From contig NZ_CP119758.1 of assembly GCF_029323795.1 (NCBI RefSeq), forward strand, positions 1,798,001 to 1,862,000: a DNA stretch of 64,000 bases. The letters run 5' to 3'. This DNA is from Zobellia alginiliquefaciens (lineage in GTDB: Bacteria > Bacteroidota > Bacteroidia > Flavobacteriales > Flavobacteriaceae). Position numbers and translations under genes: made by a program. Shown here one piece after another: positions 8,047 through 17,096 of the stretch. Under the pieces are notes generated by a model. The model was not told where the DNA came from. It saw nothing but the letters and a program-made list of their open reading frames with translations, and ran no database searches. Within the stretch, counting starts at the first letter, position 1; each line of letters starts with the position of its first letter.

Positions 8047-9492
8047 CTATCCTACCGACCCTTCTAAACTAATTTCCAATAATTTTTGAGCCTCCACGGC
8101 AAATTCCATAGGTAATTTGTTCAGAACTTCTTTACTGAATCCGTTTACGATCAAAGCAATGGCTTTTTCAGTATCAATACCTCTTTGGTTACAATAAAAA
8201 ATTTGGTCTTCACCAATTTTACTGGTAGTTGCCTCATGCTCTATTTGAGCACTTTTATTCTTTGCTTCTATATACGGAAATGTATGGGCACCACATTCGT
8301 TACCCATTAAGAGTGAATCACACTGAGAAAAGTTACGCGCATTCTCTGCGCGACTATTTACCTGCACAAGGCCTCTATAACTATTTTGTGATTTTCCTGC
8401 GGAAATACCTTTAGATATAATGGTACTACGCGTGTTTTTACCCAAGTGCACCATTTTGGTGCCGGTATCCGCTTGCTGATAGTTGTTTGTTACCGCAATA
8501 GAATAAAACTCCCCAATAGAATTGTCTCCCTTTAAAATACAGGAAGGATATTTCCAAGTTACAGCAGAACCAGTTTCTACCTGCGTCCAAGAAATTTTAG
8601 CGTTTTTCTCGCACAAACCCCTTTTAGTAACGAAGTTATACACTCCACCTTTACCCTCTTTATTACCAGGGAACCAATTTTGTACCGTTGAGTATTTTAT
8701 CTCGGCATCGTCTAACGCAATCAATTCTACAACCGCAGCATGCAACTGGTTTTCATCTCTGGATGGGGCTGTACAGCCTTCCAAATAGCTTACATAACTA
8801 TCTTCATCTGCAATTACCAGCGTTCTTTCAAACTGACCTGTACCTGCTTGATTGATCCTGAAGTAAGTTGACAACTCCATTGGGCAACGCACCCCTTTTG
8901 GAATGTAGCAGAAACTACCATCTGAAAAGACCGCAGAATTTAAAGCCGCATAAAAGTTGTCTTTCTGTGGAACCACAGATCCTAAATACTTCTTAACCAA
9001 TTCAGGATGTTCTTTTATTGCTTCGGAAATTGAGCAAAAAATGATTCCTTTTTCAGCCAAAGTCTTTTGGAAAGTTGTTGCTACAGAAACCGAATCCATA
9101 ACAATATCAACCGCAACATTTTGCAATTTCTTTTGCTCGTCTACGGAAATACCCAATTTCTTGTACATCTCCAACAGCTCTGGATCTACGTCGTCTAGCG
9201 TTTTATTTGGGTCCGCTTTTACCGGTGCGGAATAATAACTGATCGCTTGAAAATCCGGCTTGGTGTAATGTACATTTGCCCATTCCGGTTCCTCCATCTC
9301 TTTCCAAATTTTGAAGGCTTCCAAGCGCCAAAGGGTCATCCATTCAGGCTCTTCCTTCTTTTTGGAAATGGCGATGACGATTTCCTCATTTAACCCATTC
9401 GGGAAAGTATCAGACTTAATATCCGTATAGAAACCGTACTCGTACTCCTTAGTTTCGAGTTCCTTTTTTAGTTCTTCTTCTGTATATGCCAT
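8047..9492 (-). CDS. sufB: Fe-S cluster assembly protein SufB
   Basis: The 481-residue core scaffold on which the SUF cluster is built. Family signatures include [12 protein letters not shown] near the N-terminus, the [10 protein letters not shown] region in the middle and [20 protein letters not shown] near the C-terminus. Length is normal for SufB. It is 62 bases after sufA and 48 bases before sufC in one minus-strand unit. Confidence 0.97.
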   Translation of the reverse strand: MAYTEEELKKELETKEYEYGFYTDIKSDTFPNGLNEEIVIAISKKKEEPEWMTLWRLEAFKIWKEMEEPEWANVHYTKPDFQAISYYSAPVKADPNKTLDDVDPELLEMYKKLGISVDEQKKLQNVAVDIVMDSVSVATTFQKTLAEKGIIFCSISEAIKEHPELVKKYLGSVVPQKDNFYAALNSAVFSDGSFCYIPKGVRCPMELSTYFRINQAGTGQFERTLVIADEDSYVSYLEGCTAPSRDENQLHAAVVELIALDDAEIKYSTVQNWFPGNKEGKGGVYNFVTKRGLCEKNAKISWTQVETGSAVTWKYPSCILKGDNSIGEFYSIAVTNNYQQADTGTKMVHLGKNTRSTIISKGISAGKSQNSYRGLVQVNSRAENARNFSQCDSLLMGNECGAHTFPYIEAKNKSAQIEHEATTSKIGEDQIFYCNQRGIDTEKAIALIVNGFSKEVLNKLPMEFAVEAQKLLEISLEGSVG

Positions 9493-9554
9493 TTTTTCCT
9501 TTTATACCAATTACACTAAGGCAATTGAATAATTAGTTTCTTAATTGTTCCCGT

Positions 9555-9884
9555 TTACAACGAGAAACTCTCTCCACACCCACAGGTGCGTTGTGCATTT
9601 GGGTTGTTAAAAACAAAACCCTTTCCGTTCAGTCCGCCAGAATATTCTAAAGTTGTCCCTACCAAATAGAGAAAACTTTTTTTATCTACAATAATGCGCA
9701 CATCGTTATCTTCAAAAACCTTATCGGTTTCATCCATTTTTTTGTCAAAATCGAGTTCATACGATAGGCCGCTACACCCACCACTCTTGACACCTACGCG
9801 AACAAAGTCCTTAGAGGCATCAAATCCTCCCTCGGTCATTAAGTCAATCACTTTCTTTTTCGCAGTCTCAGATACTTGAATCAT
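9555..9884 (-). CDS. sufA: A-type Fe-S carrier (HesB/IscA family), SufA-like
   Basis: A 109-residue A-type carrier that accepts and hands on Fe-S clusters. The three conserved cysteines are present: one in SGGCSGLSYEL and two in the C-terminal CGCGESF. I prefer the ATG at 9884 (MIQVSETAKK); an ATG two codons upstream is the alternative. As the first gene of sufABCD it follows a TATATTTG promoter box. sufA, erpA and iscA cannot be told apart by sequence alone; the operon context supports SufA. Confidence 0.9.
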   Translation of the reverse strand: MIQVSETAKKKVIDLMTEGGFDASKDFVRVGVKSGGCSGLSYELDFDKKMDETDKVFEDNDVRIIVDKKSFLYLVGTTLEYSGGLNGKGFVFNNPNAQRTCGCGESFSL

Positions 9885-9913
9885 AAGCATTTGGATTTAA
9901 TCTAAATAGTTCA

Positions 9914-9921
9914 CAAATATA
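9914..9921 (-). promoter_or_regulatory. -7 box of the sufABCD promoter
   Basis: TATATTTG on the minus strand is an exact TAnnTTTG match about 29 bases before the sufA ATG. No clear TTG is seen at the ideal spacing. I recognise no IscR- or Fur-like operator. Confidence 0.5.
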
Positions 9922-10221
9922 CGGCATTAGTAGGGTTTTACCATAAGAACTAACATTATTATAACGTATATTCAAATAAGGTTTTTCTATCTTAATTTGA
10001 AACAGCTCGTTTAACTCAGTGCAAACCATTAGCAGTCAGTTTTTCGTTAACAATATTGCGACCACTGCACTCACATTTTGCAAACCAAATATCTCATCAC
10101 AACTATTGCTACCCTTTCACCAAAATGAAAAGAGAATACTATCGTTGTAACACAAATAAAAATTTAAAAAAACAATGTTAAAGTATTTTAATATTTTTAG
10201 AAAAATTTACATCAATTTCCA
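9922..10221. other. Gene-free AT-rich gap between sufA and a glycosyltransferase
   Basis: These 300 bases separate divergent genes. Apart from the sufA promoter at the left edge I find no ORF with support, no hairpin and no repeat copy. The right third is very AT-rich and no TAnnTTTG box was found before the glycosyltransferase. Confidence 0.5.
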
Positions 10222-11100
10222 ATGAAAATATCAGGGGTTTCTTTCGTTAAAAATGCCGTTCGTTTTGAATATCCGGTAATAGAATCTATAAAATCCATTT
10301 TACCGCTATGTGACGAATTTATAATAGCTATTGGCAAATGTGATGATGGCACATTAGAATTGATTCAGAGTATCAACGATGAAAAAATAAAAATCGTTGA
10401 AACGGAATGGGATGATAGCTTAAGAGAGGGAGGCAAAGTTTTAGCGGCTGAAACGAATAAAGCATTAAAACACATTTCAACAGATTCAGATTGGGCATTT
10501 TATATTCAAGCTGATGAAGTTATTCATGAGAACTGCTTGACCCCAATTAAGAGAGCAATGTTGGAATCTAAAGATAATAAAAACGTAGACGGCCTACTCT
10601 TTAAATATCTTCATTTTTATGGTTCGTTCGATTACATTGGAGCTTCTTCCAATTGGTATTCACATGAAATAAGAGTCATTAAAAATAACGCTAATATCTA
10701 TTCCTATAAAGATGCACAAGGATTTAGAAAAAATGACAACGAAAAGCTTAACGTAAAATCTATAGATGCTTTTGTATACCATTATGGCTGGGTAAGAGAA
10801 CCTGAGGCCATGCAAAGAAAACAATCAAATTTTGGTTCGCTCTACAGAGGTAAAAAAGAACTAGAAAAAGCGAAAACAGCCCCCAAAAAATATATCTACG
10901 AAAATAGTATACATAAAATAGCTCCTTTCAAAGGCAGTCATCCTAAAATTATCATACCACGGATAGAAATGAAAAACTGGACATTTGACTACGAAATTTC
11001 CATGAGCCGCATAAGCCTTAAGGATCGTTCTAAAAAAATATTAAAAAAATACTTTGGCATAGATACCTATTACAAAAACTACAAAATAGTTAAAAGGTAA
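10222..11100 (+). CDS. Family 2-like glycosyltransferase
   Basis: A 292-residue cytoplasmic protein resembling GT2 glycosyltransferases, which move a sugar from a nucleotide donor to a glycan or lipid. The N-terminus (ISGVSFVKNAVRFEYPV) and the ESIKSILPLCDEFIIAIGKCDDGT segment fit a nucleotide-binding fold. QADEVIHE (96-103) takes the place of the DxD metal site. There is no transmembrane segment. It stands alone with no other glycan genes and is AT-rich, with lysine-rich C-terminal codons, so acquisition by transfer is possible. The sugar and acceptor cannot be predicted. Confidence 0.8.
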   Translation: MKISGVSFVKNAVRFEYPVIESIKSILPLCDEFIIAIGKCDDGTLELIQSINDEKIKIVETEWDDSLREGGKVLAAETNKALKHISTDSDWAFYIQADEVIHENCLTPIKRAMLESKDNKNVDGLLFKYLHFYGSFDYIGASSNWYSHEIRVIKNNANIYSYKDAQGFRKNDNEKLNVKSIDAFVYHYGWVREPEAMQRKQSNFGSLYRGKKELEKAKTAPKKYIYENSIHKIAPFKGSHPKIIIPRIEMKNWTFDYEISMSRISLKDRSKKILKKYFGIDTYYKNYKIVKR

Positions 11101-11161
11101 CTGTATTCCCTTAATGAAAGGTTTAATAATATTAACTGCTATTTTCCACTCCTTAAACGAT

Positions 11162-11190
11162 TTGATATAAATTTATACTTCTTACTTTTG
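11162..11190 (+). promoter_or_regulatory. Promoter of thiL, nearly leaderless
   Basis: TTG at 11162-11164 and TACTTTTG at 11183-11190 are 18 bp apart, an exact match to TTG-N19-TAnnTTTG. The thiL ATG begins only 4 bases after the box, so transcription should start at or within a few bases of the ATG. Confidence 0.75.
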
Positions 11191-11194
11191 CAAA

Positions 11195-12244
11195 ATGCTA
11201 GAAGATAAAAATCAAGAACGTACATCTTTGGAAAAATTAGGTGAGTTTGGACTCATTGACCATTTGACCAAAAATTTTGAAATAAAACAGAAGTCGACCT
11301 TTAGAAGTATCGGTGACGATGCTGCTGTATTTGACCATAAGGAAAAAACGGTTTTAACAACAGACCTACTTATAGAAGGCGTACATTTTGACCTCAGCTA
11401 CATGCCCTTAAAACATTTGGGCTATAAAGCGGTAATGGTCAACCTATCCGATGTGTACGCCATGAACGCCACGGCTACTCAAATCACGGTGTCATTAGCC
11501 GTTTCTAACCGTTTTCCACTTGAAGCGCTAGAAGAACTCTATGCAGGTATTGCCCTTGCGGCAAAGGTTTTTAATGTAGATTTAATTGGAGGAGATACTA
11601 CTTCATCCACCTCGGGAATGCTTATTAGCATTACTGCAATTGGAGAGGCAAAAGAAGAAAAAATCACGTATCGTGATGGAGCCAAACCAAACGACCTTTT
11701 GGTGGTTAGTGGCGACTTGGGTGCCGCCTATATGGGGTTGCAAGTCCTAGACCGCGAAAAAGAGGTTTTTAAGGTAAACCCAAATAACCAACCGGACCTT
11801 TCACCGTACTCCTATATTGTAGAACGACAATTAAAGCCAGAGGCGCGCAAAGATATTGTTCAACTTTTGAAAGACCTAGAAGTGCAGCCTACCGCCATGA
11901 TCGATATTAGTGATGGACTTTCATCTGAAATTCTTCATATCTGCAAAAATAGCAAGGTTGGGTGCAACCTCTTTGAAGACAAAATTCCGTTAGACCCCAC
12001 TGTAATTTCTGCATGCGAGGAATTTAATATTGATAGCACTATGGTAGCCTTAAGCGGTGGGGAAGACTATGAACTTCTCTTTACTGTTTCTCAAGACGAT
12101 TTTGACAAAATTAAAGGTAATCCTAGCCTAACCGTTATTGGCCATATGACGGATGAAAGTGAAGGAGCCCATCTTGTAACCCGTGCAAACACCAAAATAG
12201 AATTAACCGCTCAAGGTTGGAATTCTTTTAAGTCCAACGACTAA
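11195..12244 (+). CDS. thiL: Thiamine-monophosphate kinase
   Basis: This 349-residue enzyme phosphorylates thiamine monophosphate to the coenzyme thiamine diphosphate with ATP. Its ThiL motifs appear in order: IGDDAAVFD, TTDLLIEGVHFD, NLSDVYAMNA (the metal-binding aspartates), GGDTTSS, DISDGLSSE and LSGGEDYELLF. Length and start are normal. A lipoprotein hydrolase gene follows after 11 bases and may be co-transcribed. No other thiamine genes lie nearby and no TPP riboswitch precedes it, in line with the almost absent leader. Confidence 0.96.
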   Translation: MLEDKNQERTSLEKLGEFGLIDHLTKNFEIKQKSTFRSIGDDAAVFDHKEKTVLTTDLLIEGVHFDLSYMPLKHLGYKAVMVNLSDVYAMNATATQITVSLAVSNRFPLEALEELYAGIALAAKVFNVDLIGGDTTSSTSGMLISITAIGEAKEEKITYRDGAKPNDLLVVSGDLGAAYMGLQVLDREKEVFKVNPNNQPDLSPYSYIVERQLKPEARKDIVQLLKDLEVQPTAMIDISDGLSSEILHICKNSKVGCNLFEDKIPLDPTVISACEEFNIDSTMVALSGGEDYELLFTVSQDDFDKIKGNPSLTVIGHMTDESEGAHLVTRANTKIELTAQGWNSFKSND

Positions 12245-12255
12245 GCTTTCTTTTT

Positions 12256-13281
12256 ATGAAACAGCATACGAGAGTTAGGAAACTAATTTCGCAATTTTCC
12301 GTACTTGCAATAGTATTCTTTCTCTTCTATGCATGCGCCTCCGTTCCCAAGCTCTCCAGTGAAACAGAAAGTATGATTACCGAGGTTATGCATGAACCCA
12401 TACCTGAGATTGTAACGGGCAAAACTGGTTATGCTATTTCTGACGGCTGGAAGCTTTGGTACGAAAGCATTCCGGCAAAAAAAAACAAAAAAGGCACCGT
12501 AATTTTGGTGATGGGCGCTGCAAATGATGCCTTGAGCTGGCCGCCTAGTTTCATTACTAATTTTACTGATTCCGGTTACGAAGTTGTGCGATTTGACCAT
12601 AGAGGCACGGGGCTGACGGAGCGCTTAAAAAAGACAGATAAAGACTATACTTTAGCACAGATGGCCAACGACCACATTACAATTCTTGATACTCTTAAAG
12701 TAGAGAAAGCACATATTGTTGGAGTTTCAATGGGAGGGATGATCGCACAAATAAGCGCCATAGAAAATGAGGACAGGTTTAGCAGCCTTACGTCTATTAT
12801 GTCTTCTGCCGATCTTTTTGATTCAACCTTGCCAATGCCGTCGCCTGATGTTTTATCTCAAATGATAAGCGCGGTAATCAAATACGGTATTTTTGGCGGT
12901 AAAAAAAGCCAGGTAAAGCTTCAATTTGTGCATAAAAAGATTTTAATGGGCGATGCAACAGGCGATATTTCCATAAAACCACTTGCAGAGGCAGCTCTTT
13001 ATAACCTAACGAAGCGTGATGGATATCATTATACCGCTGGCCGGCAGCATCAAAAAGCTATAGAAGCAGCAAAACCTAGATATGGTGCCCTTTCAAAATT
13101 AAAATTACCTGTACTTGTAATTCATGGAAAACAAGATCCCGTTATTCCCATTGAACATGGAAAAAAAATGGCTTCTATTATTCCAGAGGTAGATAGCTTA
13201 TGGATTGACAATATGGGCCATGATTTACCCGATGCAAAAATAGACCTCATCAGTACTAAAATTTTGAAAACGATAGAATAA
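12256..13281 (+). CDS. Lipoprotein alpha/beta-hydrolase
   Basis: A 341-residue alpha/beta-hydrolase with a lipoprotein signal: a hydrophobic stretch then FFLFYAC, with Cys27 as the probable lipidated residue. The catalytic triad can be placed as Ser158 (GVSMGG), Asp294 (HGKQDP) and His322 (NMGHDLP). The oxyanion region is near VMGAANDALSW. It is therefore likely an esterase or lipase-like enzyme facing the periplasm or held at the outer membrane. The substrate is unknown. It lies 11 bases after thiL, which looks like a convenience pairing. Confidence 0.88.
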   Translation: MKQHTRVRKLISQFSVLAIVFFLFYACASVPKLSSETESMITEVMHEPIPEIVTGKTGYAISDGWKLWYESIPAKKNKKGTVILVMGAANDALSWPPSFITNFTDSGYEVVRFDHRGTGLTERLKKTDKDYTLAQMANDHITILDTLKVEKAHIVGVSMGGMIAQISAIENEDRFSSLTSIMSSADLFDSTLPMPSPDVLSQMISAVIKYGIFGGKKSQVKLQFVHKKILMGDATGDISIKPLAEAALYNLTKRDGYHYTAGRQHQKAIEAAKPRYGALSKLKLPVLVIHGKQDPVIPIEHGKKMASIIPEVDSLWIDNMGHDLPDAKIDLISTKILKTIE

Positions 13282-13490
13282 AAAAAACATCCCAACAACC
13301 TAAAAATAAGATATTTACTACCGTTTTTACCAAGTTTTTAAACAAAAAATTCCCGAAAATAAAGGACATACCTAACTTATACTGTTGTGGGGCGAACGAC
13401 AGTGGAGAACGAGGCTGTTTCCTAAATTTCCGGAAATAAGTTTAAAATTCCGAGGGTTTTACGGCTCAGAATTTCGGTGCCAAAGCATAG
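13282..13490. other. Convergent gap without clear features
   Basis: Between the hydrolase and zinc-ribbon genes I see no terminator, ORF or clear repeat. TGTTGTGGG at 13383 resembles one TTCACAACA motif on the other strand, but no partner lies 21 bp away. Confidence 0.3.
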
Positions 13491-13709
13491 TTAGGCGGCA
13501 TGCTCTGCTGCCCTATGTCTTTTCTGAAATATATTTTCTAAGGTTTTATTGATATCCTGCAGTTCTGGGGTAAGTGTTGAAAGATTTCCACTTACGTCTG
13601 TTGTCACTTGTTTTCCACAATGGATACATTTGTACTCTTTAATGTGGAGGGTCACTTTTTTTGACACCGTGTAGTGATGCCCGAATAAACTGCAAAAAAA
13701 CTTCTTCAT
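13491..13709 (-). CDS. Small zinc-ribbon-like protein
   Basis: A 72-residue protein with Cys6, His11/His12, Cys28 and Cys31 (the last two as CIHC), a plausible single zinc site. The C-terminal half is helical. Similar short proteins of the form MKKFxCxLFGHxY are common in Flavobacteriaceae, and I know of no function. It has no partner genes. The upstream gap holds repeated TTCGATGAA motifs. I accept it as real because of the cysteine pattern and its good fit to the gap between converging neighbours. Confidence 0.7.
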   Translation of the reverse strand: MKKFFCSLFGHHYTVSKKVTLHIKEYKCIHCGKQVTTDVSGNLSTLTPELQDINKTLENIFQKRHRAAEHAA

Positions 13710-13861
13710 GGTTGTAGGTTTAAAAACGCATCATCGGTCCTTGGGAAACCGCTTCTGCAAAAATTTGGGTCTGATCGTTTAAGTGTTTTTTAAGGCACTC
13801 TTTTACTTGAACGCCATCATATCTTTTTTTATTGGATGCCATTCTCTCAATGTGCCGTTTT

Positions 13862-14035
13862 TTCGATGAAATACATTTTATTCGATGAACAACACTTTAT
13901 AATCGGCCTTTTCTACATTTGTTATCAGGTGAATTTACGGTATCTTACGGCGATTTTAGTAGTTTCCAAAAAACATGAAGGTTTAATTTTGTAGTTCATC
14001 GATATCGATGAATAACCTCCCATTTTTTCGATGAA
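13862..14035. repeat. Cluster of TTCGATGAA motifs with an 18-bp palindrome
   Basis: TTCGATGAA occurs at 13862-13870, 13881-13889 and 14027-14035. Bases 13995-14012 form the perfect palindrome TTCATCGATATCGATGAA. The motifs lie in the 378-base divergent gap between the zinc-ribbon gene and brnQ, just before the brnQ start at 14088. A related palindrome TTTCATCGATGAAA occurs at 20267-20280 beside a dispersed repeat copy. The rest of the gap (13710-13861) shows nothing I can name. A regulator-binding role is an inference. Confidence 0.5.
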
Positions 14036-14087
14036 GCGTAAACCTTAATAAAATCTACAGAAATGATCTTCAATATAACTCATATCA

Positions 14088-15374
14088 ATGTTTGTCATAA
14101 ATAAGGAAACCAAAGAGGTCCTAGTTACTGCATTTGCACTGTTCTCATTATTCTTTGGTGCCGGCAATCTTATATTACCTCCACTGCTGGGTAATAAGTC
14201 CGGTGAATTGTGGTGGCTCGTTGCTTTGGGTTTTTGTGCTTCCGCTGTACTTATTCCTATAATGGGTATTATGGCACACGCCAAACTGCAGGGCACCATA
14301 TTCGACTTTGGCAAGAAAGTCTCTCCTACTTTTGGACTTATTTATTCTTTACTCATTTACATTATTTCTATTAGTCTGCCCTCTCCAAGAACGGCTGCTG
14401 TAACGCACGAAATGGCTATCCAACCGTTTTTTGACTCGCCGCCCCTTCTAACCAGTATTATATATTTCTCGCTGGTTTTTGTATTTGTTATCAATCGGTC
14501 AAAAATTTTGGATATTCTTGGCAAGCTTCTGACCCCTGCCATTATTCTTATTTTATTCCTTATTATAGGTACAGCTATTTTTTCGTATGATTTTGTTTTC
14601 AACGAGACGGTATTTCCAAATCCATTTTCTGATGGTATCCTTGAAGGGTATCAGACCTTTGACGCCATTGGAGCCGTAGTTGTAGGCGGTGTAATTATTG
14701 TATCCATCAATCTAAAGAAAAAGAATGCTTCTTACGATGAAAAGAAAAGGTTGATCAGGCGTTCAGGTAGGTTGGCCGGTCTAAGCCTGTTTCTTATCTA
14801 CGCCGGACTTATTGTTACCGGGGCACTTATGCAAGGTGAATTTAGTGCAGACGTTTCACGAACAGCTTTATTGAGTGGAATCAGCTTAAAGACTTTGGGT
14901 GGTACCGCCAATCTGTTTCTGAGTATTTTGGTAAGTCTTGCCTGTTTTACCACTGCCGTGGGAATAGTTACAGGAACTGCAGATTTTATAAAATATAGAT
15001 TTCATGATTCACAGCCCGTATATCTAGCAACAGCTATATTGGGTTGTGTTTTAGGAATTTTGATGGGACAATTTAATGTAGGATATATTATTGCCGTGGC
15101 CTTACCGGCACTTATGTTTATCTACCCCATTACTATTGTACTTATTCTTTTAAATATAGTGCCGAATAAATTCGCTTCCGAAAAAGTATTCAGAGCAGTG
15201 GTGATAACCACCATTATTTTTAGCGTTCCTGATTTTCTGGGAAGTATTGGACTTACAGAAACTATTTCCAAAGTCCAGTTTTTTATTCCATTAAGTCCTT
15301 ATAGTCTAGGATGGGTATTACCAGCAGGGGTCGTTTTTGTTGCAGCAAATCTCTTGCAAAAAAAGCAATCATAA
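14088..15374 (+). CDS. brnQ: Branched-chain amino acid cation symporter BrnQ
   Basis: A 428-residue inner-membrane protein of the LIVCS family that imports leucine, isoleucine and valine with a cation. The signature LFFGAGNLILPPLLG is near the N-terminus and about twelve hydrophobic segments follow. Length is normal for the family. It stands alone, with converging pepP 50 bases downstream. The promoter region contains the TTCGATGAA cluster, which may carry its control, although neither a TAnnTTTG box nor a known operator is clear. Confidence 0.95.
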   Translation: MFVINKETKEVLVTAFALFSLFFGAGNLILPPLLGNKSGELWWLVALGFCASAVLIPIMGIMAHAKLQGTIFDFGKKVSPTFGLIYSLLIYIISISLPSPRTAAVTHEMAIQPFFDSPPLLTSIIYFSLVFVFVINRSKILDILGKLLTPAIILILFLIIGTAIFSYDFVFNETVFPNPFSDGILEGYQTFDAIGAVVVGGVIIVSINLKKKNASYDEKKRLIRRSGRLAGLSLFLIYAGLIVTGALMQGEFSADVSRTALLSGISLKTLGGTANLFLSILVSLACFTTAVGIVTGTADFIKYRFHDSQPVYLATAILGCVLGILMGQFNVGYIIAVALPALMFIYPITIVLILLNIVPNKFASEKVFRAVVITTIIFSVPDFLGSIGLTETISKVQFFIPLSPYSLGWVLPAGVVFVAANLLQKKQS

Positions 15375-15424
15375 ACGACCCCGACGGGTATTACTTTAAT
15401 ATAAAAAATGAAAGCTTGATCAAT

Positions 15425-16717
15425 TTACTTATTCATCAACTCTTCAATCTCATCAACTTCAATAGGAATATTGGCCATTAAATTAAAGGGCTCTCCTTTT
15501 TCTTGGATGACCACATCATCTTCTATACGGATACCCATTTTTTCTTCAGGGATATAAATACCAGGTTCAACTGTGAAAACCATATTCGCTTCCATTGGTT
15601 TTTTCAGTTCCCCGTAGTCGTGGGTGTTCAATCCTATATGGTGACTAGTTCCGTGCATGAAATACTTTTTGTACGCTGGCCAGTCTTTGTTTTCATTCCG
15701 AACGTCAACCTTATCCAATAGACCTAAACCTAAAAGCTCTGAAGTCATAAGTTTACCACATTCTACATGATAATCTGCCCAAATTGTACCAGGCACCAAC
15801 ATTTTTGTTGCTTCATTTTTTACTCTAAGAACGGCTTCATAAACCTCTTTCTGTCGTGGTGTAAATTTTCCGTTTACAGGAATGGTTCGCGTTAAATCAG
15901 ATGAGTAGTTGGCATATTCAGCGGCAGTATCCATCAAAATTAAATCCCCACTTTTACACTGTTGATTGTTTTCAACATAATGTAATACGTTGGCATTGTT
16001 TCCGGAAGCAATGATAGGCGTATATGCGAACCCTTTAGAACGGTTGCGAATGAACTCATGCAAAAGTTCTGCTTCGATCTCATACTCCCAAACTCCCGGT
16101 TTGGTAAAATCAAGAACACGTCTAAAACCTTTATCCGTAATATTACAGGCCGTCTGCATCAAATCGATTTCTTCTGGCTCTTTCACTCCACGGATCTTTT
16201 GTAGTATAGGGTTGCTCTTTGCAACTCGGTGCGCAGGAAATTTTTGTTTGCAATCTATTATAAAACGATCTTCCCTCGTTTGGGTCTCTACCGCCTGTCT
16301 ATAATGCTCATTTGTGTTGAAATATACGGTTTCGGCCTCCGTCATCAAATCAAAAAATACCTTATCAAAATCCTGTAACCAATAAATGGTTTCAATACCC
16401 GACACTTCGGTTGCTTTCTCTTTGGTCAATTTCTCACCTTCCCAAACGGCTATATGTGCATTTGTTTCTCTTACGAATAAGATTTCACGATGTTTTTCAG
16501 CTACGGCATCAGGAAATAAAATCAGCATAGTTTCTTCCTGGTCCGCGCCGCTTAAATAAAAAAGGTCTCTATGCTGTTCAAAAGGCAAAGTGCTATCCGC
16601 ACCAATAGGGTAAATATCGTTGGAATTGAAGACGGCTATGCTATTTGGCAGCATTTCCGCCATAAATTTCTTTCTATTTTTTATAAATAGACTACTCTTT
16701 ATTTGCTCGTACTTCAT
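15425..16717 (-). CDS. pepP: Xaa-Pro aminopeptidase (M24B family)
   Basis: A 430-residue cytosolic metallopeptidase that removes N-terminal residues before proline. The five M24 metal ligands can be placed: the two aspartates in MDTAAEYANYSSDLTRT, the histidine in HGTSHHIGL, and the glutamates in VEPGIYIP and IRIEDDV. An N-terminal creatinase-like domain precedes them. I start at the ATG at 16717 because the in-frame TTG at 16738 overlaps the TAATTTTG promoter box. Confidence 0.93.
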   Translation of the reverse strand: MKYEQIKSSLFIKNRKKFMAEMLPNSIAVFNSNDIYPIGADSTLPFEQHRDLFYLSGADQEETMLILFPDAVAEKHREILFVRETNAHIAVWEGEKLTKEKATEVSGIETIYWLQDFDKVFFDLMTEAETVYFNTNEHYRQAVETQTREDRFIIDCKQKFPAHRVAKSNPILQKIRGVKEPEEIDLMQTACNITDKGFRRVLDFTKPGVWEYEIEAELLHEFIRNRSKGFAYTPIIASGNNANVLHYVENNQQCKSGDLILMDTAAEYANYSSDLTRTIPVNGKFTPRQKEVYEAVLRVKNEATKMLVPGTIWADYHVECGKLMTSELLGLGLLDKVDVRNENKDWPAYKKYFMHGTSHHIGLNTHDYGELKKPMEANMVFTVEPGIYIPEEKMGIRIEDDVVIQEKGEPFNLMANIPIEVDEIEELMNK

Positions 16718-16735
16718 ATCAATTTTGAATTTTAT

Positions 16736-16764
16736 CAAAATTAATGATTTACAACTACCCGCAA
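16736..16764 (-). promoter_or_regulatory. Promoter of pepP
   Basis: On the minus strand TTG (16762-16764), an 18-bp spacer and TAATTTTG (16736-16743) match the Bacteroidota consensus. The ATG of pepP lies 18 bases after the box. Confidence 0.7.
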
Positions 16765-16771
16765 ATGGTAA

Positions 16772-16803
16772 GACCCCAAAGGTTTGTTAAAACCTTTGGG
16801 GTC
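16772..16803. other. Strong hairpin in a divergent promoter gap
   Basis: A perfect 14-base stem (GACCCCAAAGGTTT and its complement) with a GTTA loop lies between the divergent starts of pepP and the BNR gene. Neither strand has a T run after it, so it is not a typical terminator. The rest of the 379-base gap, 16804-17096, contains no supported ORF or promoter match. Confidence 0.6.
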
Positions 16804-17096
16804 CATAATTAAAGTTGGTTATGTTACTTGTTCAATTGTCCGAACCTGTTTAAACTGAGAACGAACCTTATATTATATAGAGTAGCACAGGATAAATCTT
16901 ATACTTTGAACTTTAACACTTGAATAAATTAACAAAATTTTAAGCTAGGACACAATAGAAACTACGATTTTTAACTGTTTTCTCGTTAACTGTTAGTATA
17001 TCAGGGTTTACTTGTAAGTATAATCTGTACTTTACGGTTGTAAGACTGCATTTTAATCCAGTTTTGTCTACTTTCATCTTAAAGAAAATCTATTTT

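Noticed and set aside
13383-13409. Repeat copy between the hydrolase and zinc-ribbon genes
   Set aside because: One weak TGTTGTGGG motif without a partner at 21 bp and no further likeness.
13491-13709. Prophage remnant suggested by the small DUF1660-like protein
   Set aside because: No phage gene, integrase or attachment site is near it; similar proteins are ordinary single genes in this family.
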